From Bradyrhizobium sp. 164 (lineage in GTDB: Bacteria; Pseudomonadota; Alphaproteobacteria; Rhizobiales; Xanthobacteraceae), in assembly GCF_023073715.1 (NCBI RefSeq), contig NZ_JADPKA010000110.1:186001-250000 (forward strand): 64,000 nucleotides of DNA, in the 5' to 3' direction. The translations under genes were made by a program, and so were the position numbers. Positions 51,273 through 60,030 of the stretch are shown in pieces. The notes under the pieces were generated by a model. It had not been told where the DNA came from and did no database searches. It worked only from the letters and a program-made list of their open reading frames with translations. Position 1 is the first letter of the stretch, and each line of letters starts with the position of its first letter.

Positions 51273-52664
51273 ATGTCCTCTTACCGATCGGCTGCCTGCC
51301 TCCTTGCCGCGCTGCTTTCGACGAGTGTCCTGACGGCCGGCGCGTCCCTCGCCCAGACCACGGTAACATCGGCCCCGCCTGCCAGCTTCACGCTCAGCAA
51401 CGGCATGCAGGTCGTGGTGATCCCGGATCACCGCACGCCTGTGGTCACGGAGATGATCTGGTACAAGGTCGGTTCGGCCGACGAGACGCCGGGCAAATCC
51501 GGCCTCGCACACTTCCTCGAGCACCTGATGTTCAAGGGTACCTCGAAGCATCCCGTCGGCGAATTCTCCCAGACCGTGCTCCGCGTCGGCGGCAACGAGA
51601 ACGCCTCGACCTCGGTCGACTACACCAACTACTACCAGCGCGTTCCGCGCGAGCAGCTGCCGACCATGATGGAGTTCGAGGCCGACCGCATGACCGGCCT
51701 CATCCTCAAGGACGAGAACGTGCTGCCCGAGCGCGACGTCGTGCTCGAAGAGTACAACATGCGCGTCGCCAACAATCCGGACGCGCGGCTGAACGAGCAG
51801 ATCATGGCCGCGCTCTATCTCAATCATCCCTACGGCCGGCCGGTGATCGGCTGGCATCAGGAGATCGAGAAGCTCGATCGCGAGGATGCGCTCGCCTTCT
51901 ACCGCCGCTTCTACGCGCCGAACAACGCCATCCTGGTGATCGCCGGCGACGTCGACGCCGCCGATGTCCGCCCGCTGGTCGAGCGCAATTTCGGCTCCAT
52001 CCCGGCCCAGCCCGCCATCCCGGCGCGGCGCGTTCGTCCGCAGGAGCCGGAGCCGGCCGCCCCGCGCACCGTCACGCTGGCCGACCCGCGCGTCGAGCAG
52101 CCGAACATGCGGCGCTATTACCTGGTGCCCTCGGCGACGACCGCTGCGGCCGGCGAGAGCGCGGCCCTCGACGTGCTCGCGCAGCTGATGGGCAGCGGCA
52201 GCAATTCCTATCTCTACCGCGCCCTCGTCGTCGACAAGCCGCTCGCGGTCTCCGCCAACGCCAGCTATTCGAGCATCTCGCTCGACCCGACCCAGTTCGC
52301 GATCTCGGCCGCGCCGAAGCCCGGTGTCAGCTTCGTCGAGGTCGAGCAGGCGGTCGATGGCGTCATCGCCAATGTCGCGCAGAACCCGATCCGCGCCGAG
52401 GACCTGGAGCGGGTCAAGACCCAGCTTATCGCGGAAGCGATCTACGCCCAGGACAACCAGGCGGTGCTGGCGCGCTGGTATGGCGGCGCGCTGACCACGG
52501 GTCTGTCGATCGAGGATATCAGGAGCTGGCCCGACCGCATCCGCGCGGTCACGGCCGAGCAGGTTCGCGCCGTTGCGCAGAAATGGCTCGAGAAGAAGCG
52601 CTCGGTGACGGGCTATCTGATCAAGGACACCGCCACCGCCAAGCGCGAGGAGAAGCGTTCGTGA
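51273..52664 (+). CDS. M16 family zinc peptidase, catalytic subunit
   Basis: A 463-residue periplasmic protein with a signal peptide (CLLAALLSTSVLTAGASLAQ). The inverted zinc motif HxxEH is at His80-Glu83-His84 (LAHFLEHLMFKG), and the distal ligand Glu160 (VVLEEYNMR) follows exactly 76 residues after His84, the canonical M16 spacing. It is coupled by a GTGA overlap to a second M16-like gene of equal length that lacks the zinc site; together they likely form a heterodimer. Confidence 0.93.
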   Translation: MSSYRSAACLLAALLSTSVLTAGASLAQTTVTSAPPASFTLSNGMQVVVIPDHRTPVVTEMIWYKVGSADETPGKSGLAHFLEHLMFKGTSKHPVGEFSQTVLRVGGNENASTSVDYTNYYQRVPREQLPTMMEFEADRMTGLILKDENVLPERDVVLEEYNMRVANNPDARLNEQIMAALYLNHPYGRPVIGWHQEIEKLDREDALAFYRRFYAPNNAILVIAGDVDAADVRPLVERNFGSIPAQPAIPARRVRPQEPEPAAPRTVTLADPRVEQPNMRRYYLVPSATTAAAGESAALDVLAQLMGSGSNSYLYRALVVDKPLAVSANASYSSISLDPTQFAISAAPKPGVSFVEVEQAVDGVIANVAQNPIRAEDLERVKTQLIAEAIYAQDNQAVLARWYGGALTTGLSIEDIRSWPDRIRAVTAEQVRAVAQKWLEKKRSVTGYLIKDTATAKREEKRS

Positions 52665-54052
52665 CCTATTCCCTCCTTCGCGCAAGGCGCTTCCTGCGAA
52701 CAAGACATTTCGCGCTGTCCTTCGTTACCGGCGCGGCCCTCGCACTGGCTGCGGTGTCGCCGTCGTATGCAGCCGCAAAGATCCAGCACCTGATCTCTCC
52801 GGGCGGCATCGAAGCCTGGTTCGTGCAGGACGCAACCGTGCCGCTGATCGCCATGGAATATTCCTTCGCCGGCGGCTCGGCCCAGGACCCCCCAGACAAG
52901 TCGGGCGTCGCCAACATGGTTGGCGACCTCCTGGACGAAGGCTCCGGCGATCTCGACTCCAAGACGTTCCATGAACGGCTCGACCGCCGCGCCATCGAGC
53001 TCTCGTTCAACGCCACCCGCGATACCCTCCGTGGCAGCCTGCGCATGCTGCGCGACAACAAGGATGAGGCTTTCGACCTGCTCAGGATGGCACTGACCTC
53101 GCCGCATTTCGATGCGGCCGACGTCGAGCGCATCCGCTCGCAGGTCGTCTCGGGGCTGCGCCGCGAGACCACCAATCCGACGTCGCTGGCGAGCCGCAAG
53201 TTCCTGGAGGTCGCCTTCGGCGGCCATCCCTACGGCCGGCAGAGCAACGGCAACCTCGACAGCGTGCCGACCATCACGGTCGCCGACATGAAGGATTATG
53301 TCGGCCGCGTGCTCGCCAAGGATGGGTTGAAGATCGCGGTCGTCGGCGACATCGATCCGGCCACGCTCGGCAAGCTGCTCGACCACACCTTTGGCGCCCT
53401 CCCCGTCAAGGCCAACCTCACGCCGGTCGCGGACGTCGAGGCCGCAAAGCCGCCGCAGCGCGCCTTCGTGACCCTCGACGTGCCGCAGACCGTGATCACC
53501 TTCGGCGGCCCCGGGCTGAAGCGCAGCGATCCCAACTTCATGGCAGCCTATGTCGTCAACCACATCCTCGGCGGTGGTGGATTGTCCTCCCGGCTCTATC
53601 GCGAGGTCCGCGAGAAGCGCGGGCTGGCCTATTCCGTGTACGAATCGCTGCTCTGGATGGAGCATTCGGCGCTCTTCATCGGTAATACCGGCACGCGCGC
53701 CGACCGCGCCGGCGACACCATCGACGCCCTCGAGAAGGAAGTCCGGCGCATCGCCGAGGAGGGCCCGACACAGAAGGAGCTCGACGAAGCCAAGTCCTAC
53801 CTCAAGGGCTCGCAGATGCTGGCACTCGACACGTCCTCCAAGCTGGCGCAGGCGCTGTTGCAGTATCAGCAGGACAAGTTGCCGATCGACTATATCGAGA
53901 AGCGCAACGCCATCGTCGATGCCGTGACGCTGGACGACGCCAAGGCGGCCGCCAAGCGCTTGTGGGGCCAGGGCCTTCTGACCGTCGTCGTCGGCCGCGC
54001 GCCGCAGGCCGCCGCACAACCGGCGGCCGTACCTGCGACGAAGTCAAACTGA
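52661..54052 (+). CDS. M16-like peptidase, non-catalytic subunit
   Basis: A 463-residue M16-fold protein with a signal peptide (ALSFVTGAALALAAVSPSYA). At the zinc motif position it has Asn85-Gly88-Asp89 in place of His-Glu-His (GVANMVGDLLDEG), so it cannot bind zinc. It keeps the substrate-contact block GGGGLSSRLYREVREKRGLAY. Start GTG 52661, with AGGAG upstream, overlaps the catalytic subunit's stop. Confidence 0.9.
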   Translation: MTYSLLRARRFLRTRHFALSFVTGAALALAAVSPSYAAAKIQHLISPGGIEAWFVQDATVPLIAMEYSFAGGSAQDPPDKSGVANMVGDLLDEGSGDLDSKTFHERLDRRAIELSFNATRDTLRGSLRMLRDNKDEAFDLLRMALTSPHFDAADVERIRSQVVSGLRRETTNPTSLASRKFLEVAFGGHPYGRQSNGNLDSVPTITVADMKDYVGRVLAKDGLKIAVVGDIDPATLGKLLDHTFGALPVKANLTPVADVEAAKPPQRAFVTLDVPQTVITFGGPGLKRSDPNFMAAYVVNHILGGGGLSSRLYREVREKRGLAYSVYESLLWMEHSALFIGNTGTRADRAGDTIDALEKEVRRIAEEGPTQKELDEAKSYLKGSQMLALDTSSKLAQALLQYQQDKLPIDYIEKRNAIVDAVTLDDAKAAAKRLWGQGLLTVVVGRAPQAAAQPAAVPATKSN

Positions 54053-54074
54053 CGGTCCGGTAAAAAGTCTCCTG

Positions 54075-54101
54075 AAATGGCCGGGCTCGTCCCGGCCATT
54101 T
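54075..54101. terminator. hairpin after the M16 genes
   Basis: AAATGGCCGGG (54075-54085) and CCCGGCCATTT (54091-54101) form an 11-base perfect stem with loop CTCGT, 23 bases after the stop. The flanking A and T runs are within the stem, so it could end transcription on both strands, but strength is moderate. Confidence 0.55.
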
Positions 54102-54170
54102 GCGTTCCAGATGCACCATTGCCGAACCTGGACGTCCGCGATATGTCCGGACATCACGAATGGTGCCATC

Positions 54171-54587
54171 ATGCTGCGGATATCCCGCGATCTCGTCATC
54201 GACGAGGACGACATCGAGATCGGCTTTGTCCGCGCCTCCGGGCCCGGCGGGCAGAACGTCAACAAGGTCGCGACCTCGGCGCAACTGCGCTTCGACACGC
54301 GCAAACTGACCCTGCCGGAGGATGCCGCCATCCGGCTTGCCCGCATCGCCGGACAGCGCATGACCAAGGACGGCGTGATCGTGATCCACGCCCAGCGCTT
54401 CCGCACCCAAGAGCGCAACCGGCAGGATGCCATCGACCGGCTCACCGAGATGCTGCGCGAGGCGATGGTCCGCCCGATCCCGCGGCGGGCGACACGGCCG
54501 ACCTTCGCGTCCAAGCAGCGCCGGCTCGAGGGCAAGAAGCGCCGCAGCGACGTTAAGGCGAAGCGCGGGCGCGGATTCGACGATTGA
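54171..54587 (+). CDS. arfB: alternative ribosome-rescue factor ArfB (peptidyl-tRNA hydrolase YaeJ)
   Basis: A 138-residue protein with the release-factor GGQ motif at residues 26-28 (ASGPGGQNVNKV) and a basic C-terminal tail (ASKQRRLEGKKRRS to AKRGRGFDD) that enters the mRNA channel of a stalled ribosome. It frees ribosomes stuck without a stop codon. ATG 54171 removes 20 unlikely upstream residues. Confidence 0.93.
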   Translation: MLRISRDLVIDEDDIEIGFVRASGPGGQNVNKVATSAQLRFDTRKLTLPEDAAIRLARIAGQRMTKDGVIVIHAQRFRTQERNRQDAIDRLTEMLREAMVRPIPRRATRPTFASKQRRLEGKKRRSDVKAKRGRGFDD

Positions 54588-54597
54588 CTGATTGTCG

Positions 54598-54630
54598 AAA
54601 AACCTCCGGCCGCCAAGCGACCGGAGGTTT
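54598..54630. terminator. bidirectional terminator between arfB and a small secreted gene
   Basis: AAACCTCCGG (54600-54609) and CCGGAGGTTT (54621-54630) form a strong stem bordered by an A run on one side and a T run on the other. It is 10 bases after the arfB stop, and could also end the minus-strand gene at 54751. Confidence 0.75.
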
Positions 54631-54750
54631 GCCGTTTCGCAGACCAAATCGCGATGAGATCAGGATGAATCGTCATCGCGCTTTAGGTCATTGTTTGAGC
54701 ATGATCTTTGCGGAAACCCGCTGCACACTTTTGCTGATCATGCGCTAGCG

Positions 54751-55059
54751 TCAGTAGCGCTTGCCGGTCGCGGCACCGCCCGAAACGGAATCGTCGGCCG
54801 TGCCCTTGTGCGTCGCGCTGCCCGTGGTTCCGGCGGCGCCCTTGGTGCCTTTGGTCGACTTCATGCCGACCTTCTCGCCCGCGGCTCCCTGCTGTGCGCC
54901 GAGGTCCTCATCCTCGTTTCCTGACGCGCCGCCCTGCATGGGTTTGCTTTGCACGGTGCCGCCCGGCCTGGCGCCAGATGACGTACCTTGCGCAAGAACG
55001 GGCGTCGCAATCAGGGCCGAGAGAGCGCATGCGATCACAGAGGTCTTCACCAATTTCAT
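54751..55059 (-). CDS. small secreted Gly/Thr-rich protein
   Basis: A 102-residue protein with a signal peptide (SVIACALSALIATPVLAQ). The mature part is low complexity: Gly, Ser, Thr and Lys-rich (GTSSGARPGGTVQSKPMQGG, STKGTKGAAGTTGSATHKG), with no cysteine. Likely periplasmic and disordered. No family recognised; it may be stress-related, as many such proteins are, but nothing here shows that. Confidence 0.65.
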   Translation of the reverse strand: MKLVKTSVIACALSALIATPVLAQGTSSGARPGGTVQSKPMQGGASGNEDEDLGAQQGAAGEKVGMKSTKGTKGAAGTTGSATHKGTADDSVSGGAATGKRY

Positions 55060-55375
55060 CCATTTCTCCTGGATTTTTCGCGACGACGGTTCGGCTGCTT
55101 CCTGCGCCGCTCGCCTGCACCGAACCGGTTCATCGCGAAGAGAGTTCGAACGGCGCGGTCGTGATGCAAGCCGCGTGGTGTGTTGATCGTTTAGGGATTT
55201 CGCGGCGGTTTCGCGGAATTGTGCTCCTCATATACGGCGGCTCGTGCACGCACGCCGCATTCATCGGGCCTGCCAGAAGCGCTGGATTTCCCACATCTGG
55301 TATGTGGGAAGCGCGACCTTCCCCATGCATTTGTTGCGAGGCGGCGCTAGACTGGGACATTCGCCGAGTGAACCC
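55060..55375. other. intergenic region upstream of mutL with a perfect hairpin
   Basis: About 316 bases between divergent genes. TTCCCACAT (55288-55296) and ATGTGGGAA (55302-55310) form a 9-base perfect stem with loop CTGGT, 66 bases before the mutL ATG. No T run follows, so it is not a usual terminator. It may be an operator or a leader RNA structure. Nothing else recognised. Confidence 0.4.
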
Positions 55376-57187
55376 ATGCCCGTCCGCCAACTTCCCGAAC
55401 AGATCGTTAACCGCATCGCCGCCGGCGAGGTGGTCGAGCGCCCGGCGAGCGTGGTCAAGGAGCTCGTCGAGAACGCGATCGATGCCGGCGCCAGCCGCAT
55501 CGACGTTTTCACTGACGGCGGTGGGCGGCGGCGGATCGGCATCACCGATGACGGCGGCGGCATGACCGCAAAGGATCTCGCACTCGCAGTCGAGCGCCAC
55601 GCCACCTCCAAGCTCGACGACGAAGATCTGCTGCAGATCCGCACGCTGGGGTTCCGCGGCGAGGCGCTGCCCTCGATCGGGTCCGTCGCGCGTCTTTCCA
55701 TCACCACCCGGCACGCCAGCGAGCCGCACGCCTGGGCGCTCACGGTCGAGGGCGGCGAGAAGTCCGAGATCATGCCGGCGGCGCTCGCGCATGGCACGCG
55801 GGTCGAGGTCGACGATCTCTTTTATGCGACGCCGGCACGGCTGAAATTCCTGAAGACCGACCGCACCGAGGGCGAGGCGATTCGCGAGGTGGTGCGGCGG
55901 CTGGCGATGGCCCGGCCCGATATCGCCTTCACGCTCGCGGGCGAGGAGCGCGCGCCGGTGACCTGGGCAGCGGCGCTGCCCGGCGCGGCGGGACGATTGA
56001 CGCGGCTCGGCGATATTCTGGGCGCGGAGTTTCGCAGCCACGCCATCGAGGTTCATGCCGAGCGCGAGGACGTTGTCGTTGCCGGCTATGCCGCGGCGCC
56101 CGCACTGACGAAAGCCAACGCGCTCGGGCAATATCTCTTCGTCAACGGCCGTCCGGTTCGCGACAAGCTGATCCTCGGCGCGGTGCGCGCGGCCTATTCC
56201 GACTACCTGCCCCGCGACCGCCATCCCGTGGTGGCGCTGTTCGTCACGCTCGATCCGCGAGAGGTCGACGCCAACGTGCATCCGGCCAAGACCGAGGTGC
56301 GCTTCCGTAACGCCGGGCTGGTGCGCGCACTGATCGTGCATGGGTTGAAGGAAGGGCTTGCGCGGGAGGGCCGGCGCACCGCCGCCAATGGCGGCGAGAG
56401 CGCGCTCTCTTCGTTCCGGCTCGCTTTCACGCCGCGCCCGGCAAGCTGGGATTGGCGAGCCTCGCCATCCGCTCCAGCCGCGCCGATCGCGTCCTTCGAA
56501 GGTTCAGCGGCTCCGGCCTTCGCCGAGCGCGCGCAAGCCGCATTCGATGTCGGTGCACCCAGTGCGGACGTGCGGATCGAGACGCAGCCCGTCAGCGACT
56601 TCGTCGACCGCCCGCTTGGCGCCGCGCGCACCCAGATCCACGAGACCTACATCGTCTCGCAAACCCGCGATGGCCTCATCATCGTCGACCAGCATGCCGC
56701 GCACGAGCGCATCGTCTATGAGCGGCTGAAGGCTTCGCTTTCGGCGAATGGCGTGCAGCGGCAGATCCTGTTGATCCCCGAGATCGTCGAAATGGATGAG
56801 GCCACGGTGGAGCGCCTGCTCGATCGGAACGAGGAGCTGGCGTCGTTCGGTCTCGCCATCGAATCTTTCGGCCCCGGCGCGGTCGCGGTGCGCGAGACGC
56901 CGTCGCTGCTGGGCAAGACCGATGCAGGCGGGCTGCTCCGCGATCTCGCCGAGCACATGGCCGAATGGGACGAAGCATTGCCGCTGGAGCGTCGCCTGAT
57001 GCATGTCGCCGCCACCATGGCCTGCCACGGCTCGGTCCGCGCCGGCCGCCGGCTGCGGCCGGAGGAGATGAACGCCCTGCTCCGCGAGATGGAGGACACC
57101 CCGAACTCCGGTCAGTGCAATCACGGCCGTCCGACTTACGTCGAGCTGAAGCTGAGCGATGTGGAGAAGCTGTTCGGCCGGCGGTGA
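55376..57187 (+). CDS. mutL: DNA mismatch repair protein MutL, endonuclease type
   Basis: A 603-residue protein. N-terminal GHKL ATPase: ELVENAIDAGAS, DDGGGM, GFRGEALPSIGS. The C-terminal domain has the endonuclease metal motif DQHAAHERIVYE and the further ligand blocks MACHGSVRAGRRL and CNHGRPTYVEL, so this MutL nicks DNA itself; organisms of this group lack MutH. ATG 55376 gives the family start MPVRQLPEQIVNRIAAGEVV. Confidence 0.96.
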   Translation: MPVRQLPEQIVNRIAAGEVVERPASVVKELVENAIDAGASRIDVFTDGGGRRRIGITDDGGGMTAKDLALAVERHATSKLDDEDLLQIRTLGFRGEALPSIGSVARLSITTRHASEPHAWALTVEGGEKSEIMPAALAHGTRVEVDDLFYATPARLKFLKTDRTEGEAIREVVRRLAMARPDIAFTLAGEERAPVTWAAALPGAAGRLTRLGDILGAEFRSHAIEVHAEREDVVVAGYAAAPALTKANALGQYLFVNGRPVRDKLILGAVRAAYSDYLPRDRHPVVALFVTLDPREVDANVHPAKTEVRFRNAGLVRALIVHGLKEGLAREGRRTAANGGESALSSFRLAFTPRPASWDWRASPSAPAAPIASFEGSAAPAFAERAQAAFDVGAPSADVRIETQPVSDFVDRPLGAARTQIHETYIVSQTRDGLIIVDQHAAHERIVYERLKASLSANGVQRQILLIPEIVEMDEATVERLLDRNEELASFGLAIESFGPGAVAVRETPSLLGKTDAGGLLRDLAEHMAEWDEALPLERRLMHVAATMACHGSVRAGRRLRPEEMNALLREMEDTPNSGQCNHGRPTYVELKLSDVEKLFGRR

Positions 57188-57197
57188 TCCGAGCTCT

Positions 57198-57291
57198 CGT
57201 AGGGTGGGCAAAGACGCAAAGCGCCGTGCCCATCCTCTTTTCTTGATCGCGCTAGAAGCCGTGGGCACGCTTCGCTTTGCCCACCCTACGG
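57198..57291. repeat. GTAGGGTGGGCA inverted-repeat element, copy 2
   Basis: The same two-level hairpin as at 21423-21511: outer arms CGTAGGGTGGGCAAAGACGC and GCTTTGCCCACCCTACG, inner pair GTGCCCAT and GTGGGCAC. It fills the gap between the convergent mutL and rsmD genes and may act as their transcription end. Confidence 0.75.
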
Positions 57292-57299
57292 CAGCGGGA

Positions 57300-57854
57300 C
57301 TACGGCCTCTTCAGAAACACGAACTCCGTGTCGTCATAAACCCGCCGCTCCAATTCTTCGTAACCCTCAGGCGTCACGAAATGCGCGGCCTTCGCCTCCT
57401 CCACCACGAGCAGCGCGCCCGGCGTGAGCCAGCCGCCATCGCGCAAGCTCGCCAGCGCCTTCTCGGCAAAACCCTTGCCATAGGGTGGATCGAGGAACAC
57501 CAGCGAGAAGGGCTCGACGGGATGCGCGGGACCTAGATCGGTCGCATCGCGGCGATAGACTTTTGTGACGCCACCTAGGCCAAGCGCTTCGACGTTATTG
57601 CGGAGCACCGCGCGGGCCTCGGCGCCAGTATCGACGAACAGCGTGAACTTCGCGCCGCGCGACGACGCCTCGATGCCGAGCGCGCCGGTGCCGGCGAAGA
57701 GATCGAGCACGCGCGCGTCCTCAATCGGATCGTCATAGGCGTGCACGAGGATGTTGAACACGGACTCGCGCAGGCGGTCCGCCGTGGGGCGGATGTCACG
57801 CGAGGACGGTGAGGCGAGATTGCGCCCCTTCAAACGACCGCCGACGACGCGCAA
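57300..57854 (-). CDS. rsmD: 16S rRNA m2G966 methyltransferase RsmD
   Basis: A 184-residue SAM methyltransferase: MRVVGGRLKGRNL, TADRLRESVFNIL, SAM motif VLDLFAGTGALGIEA and catalytic LDPPYGKGF are all typical. Its start codon is TTG at 57854, directly after the TAG stop of the pseudouridine synthase gene, whose end supplies the GGAGGA ribosome-binding site. The two rRNA-modifying enzymes are therefore coupled. Confidence 0.93.
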   Translation of the reverse strand: MRVVGGRLKGRNLASPSSRDIRPTADRLRESVFNILVHAYDDPIEDARVLDLFAGTGALGIEASSRGAKFTLFVDTGAEARAVLRNNVEALGLGGVTKVYRRDATDLGPAHPVEPFSLVFLDPPYGKGFAEKALASLRDGGWLTPGALLVVEEAKAAHFVTPEGYEELERRVYDDTEFVFLKRP

Positions 57855-59900
57855 CTAGTCCTCCTGCGGCTTCAAATCGCGCTTGCCGTGATAGCCGCGC
57901 TTGGGGCGGCGCGGCGGGCCATAGCCGCTTGCTTCCAACTCGTTGCGCTCGCGCGCCTCCTCGCTGCCAGTACGCTGCACCAGCACGCGGCGGCCCTTGC
58001 GGTCGTTGATCACGGCGCGCTTCATCGGCTTCTTCGGTGCGTCGTCGTCGCGCGTAGCGGATTTTGCGGGCACGTCGAACTCGGCGCCCGACTTCTCGAT
58101 CACGTTGTCGCCGAGCTGGTCGCGCAGCACGCGCGACTTGATCTCCTCGACTTGGCCCTCGGGAATCTCGCCGAGCTGGAATGGGCCGTAGGAGACGCGA
58201 ATCAGCCGGTTCACCTCGAGCCCGAGATGGGCGCAGACGTTGCGCACCTCGCGGTTCTTGCCCTCGCGGATCGCGAACACCAGCCAGACATTGGCGCCTT
58301 GGTCCCGCTCCAACGTCGCTTCGATCGGACCGTATTTGACGCCCTCGATTTCGATACCGTGCTTGAGCTCGTCGAGCTGGGCCTGGGTGACGTCGCCATG
58401 GGCGCGGACACGGTAGCGGCGCAGCCAGCCGGTGTCGGGCAGCTCAAGCGTACGCGCGAGGCCACCGTCATTGGTCAGCAGCAACAGGCCCTCGGTATTG
58501 AAGTCGAGCCGGCCGACGCTGATCAGGCGCGGCAGACCTTCGGGCAAATTGTCGAACACGGTCGGACGCCCCTCGGGGTCGTCATGCGTCGTCATCAATC
58601 CGCGCGGCTTGTGATAGAGGAACAGCCGCGTCCGCTCGCGCGGCGGCAACGGCTTGCCGTCGACCGCGACCACGTCGTTCTGCGTCACGTCGAGCGCGGG
58701 CGAGTTGATCACCCGGCCGTTGACGGTGACGCGGCCCTGCGTGACCATCTCCTCGGCGTCGCGGCGCGAAGCGAGGCCCGCGCGCGCCAGCACTTTTGCG
58801 ATGCGCTCGCCGGCCTTCTTCGGCTTCGGCGCGTCTTCACGGCGCGGCCGCCCCTCGAAGTCGCGATCGCGCTCGCGATAGGCACCGCGGCCGCCAAAGG
58901 CGGGGCGCTTCTCGAAGATCCTGCTGTCGTCCTCGTTCGCGCGGCGCGGACGATCACGAGAATGACCTTCACTGCGCGGGTGCTCGTGCCAGTCGGAGCG
59001 GCCCTCGGAGCGCTCGCGTGGACGAGCGAATTTCGGGCGGTCACCACCGCGCCCGCCACGTTCGCCATCGCTGTCACGGCGGGGCCGGTCGAACTTTGCG
59101 CGATCCTCGCGTGGCCGGTCGAATTTGGGCCGCTCACGAAATGGACGATCGCCGCCCGATGCACGATCGTCACGCGATCGCGAGAACCGCGGGCGATCAT
59201 CCCCGCGGCCGCCTTCGCGGCGGTCGTCACGCTTCTGCCAGGGCTTCTCTTCGCCGCGATCACGGCCGCTGAAGTTTTTGCCAAAATCCTTGCGCGGGCG
59301 ATCGCCGCGCGGACGATCGTCGCGCTTCTGCCACGGCTTTGAATCGGCGCGATCTCCGCGGTCGCGCTCGGGTCCGCCTCGCGAAAACTTCCGCTCGCCC
59401 TCGAACTTGCGTTCCGGACGGTCGCCGCGCGGAGCGTAAGGACGCTTGTCGCCAAATTTCTTCTCGCCGGTGCGGCCGGCCGGGCGGGAATCGTCGCGAT
59501 CACGGCCGCGCGGCGGACGGTCGTCACGCCCATAGGACGGGCGATCACCGCGCGGCCCAGACGACCGCTTCTCGCCATCGCGCGAAGGGCGATCGGAAAA
59601 CGGACGGTCGCCACGCGGCTTGAAGCTGCGCTCGCCGCGGCCCTCTCCGCCGCGGTCGTCGCGCTTGAAGCGCGGACGGTCGCTGAAATCGCGGCGCGGC
59701 GCATCGCCCTCCTCGCGGCGGCGAAGCGGGCGGCCCTCACGCCCCTCGCGAGGCGGACGGCTGTCGCGGTCGCCCTTGCTCTCGAAGCTGCGCTTGGCGA
59801 ATTTCTTGTCCGGTCCCCGGGGCTTGCCGGTACGGCCCGTGGACGGGCCACGATCACGCCGGCCGCGGGAATCATTGTCTTTGTCGCTGTCGCGAGGCAT
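57855..59900 (-). CDS. RluB/RsuA-type pseudouridine synthase with a giant disordered N-terminus
   Basis: A 681-residue protein. The last ~320 residues are a normal enzyme: S4 RNA-binding domain (GERIAKVLARAGLASRRDAE), then the RsuA/RluB catalytic domain with the Asp in GRLDFNTEGLLLLTNDGG. The first ~360 residues are almost only Arg, Asp, Gly, Lys, Pro, Ser and Phe, in repeats such as RDDRPRGDRP, EKPWQKRDDR and DRPKFARPRE. It likely modifies 23S rRNA near U2605; the long basic/acidic tail is unusual and may bind RNA. It is coupled to rsmD. Confidence 0.9.
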   Translation of the reverse strand: MPRDSDKDNDSRGRRDRGPSTGRTGKPRGPDKKFAKRSFESKGDRDSRPPREGREGRPLRRREEGDAPRRDFSDRPRFKRDDRGGEGRGERSFKPRGDRPFSDRPSRDGEKRSSGPRGDRPSYGRDDRPPRGRDRDDSRPAGRTGEKKFGDKRPYAPRGDRPERKFEGERKFSRGGPERDRGDRADSKPWQKRDDRPRGDRPRKDFGKNFSGRDRGEEKPWQKRDDRREGGRGDDRPRFSRSRDDRASGGDRPFRERPKFDRPREDRAKFDRPRRDSDGERGGRGGDRPKFARPRERSEGRSDWHEHPRSEGHSRDRPRRANEDDSRIFEKRPAFGGRGAYRERDRDFEGRPRREDAPKPKKAGERIAKVLARAGLASRRDAEEMVTQGRVTVNGRVINSPALDVTQNDVVAVDGKPLPPRERTRLFLYHKPRGLMTTHDDPEGRPTVFDNLPEGLPRLISVGRLDFNTEGLLLLTNDGGLARTLELPDTGWLRRYRVRAHGDVTQAQLDELKHGIEIEGVKYGPIEATLERDQGANVWLVFAIREGKNREVRNVCAHLGLEVNRLIRVSYGPFQLGEIPEGQVEEIKSRVLRDQLGDNVIEKSGAEFDVPAKSATRDDDAPKKPMKRAVINDRKGRRVLVQRTGSEEARERNELEASGYGPPRRPKRGYHGKRDLKPQED

Positions 59901-60030
59901 GAATAATCTCACTCAGAGGTAGCCAGAAAGCATTGTGCGCGCTCGTTCCGAGCCGCATGCTCAGGCAAAATCGGTATCCACTCTTGCTGAAGGCGGAGCT
60001 AGTAGCAGGTTTCTGGCGATGATACGAGGC

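Noticed and set aside
51173..52660. One continuous long protein joining the first and second M16 genes
   Set aside because: The frame of the second M16 gene is open through the first, but that part is an Arg-rich shadow; the first gene has its own frame with signal peptide and HxxEH.
58432..59912. Plus-strand frames opposite the repeat-rich tail of the pseudouridine synthase
   Set aside because: They arise because the RGD-repeat DNA is stop-free in most frames; the minus-strand frame continues directly into the enzyme domain.
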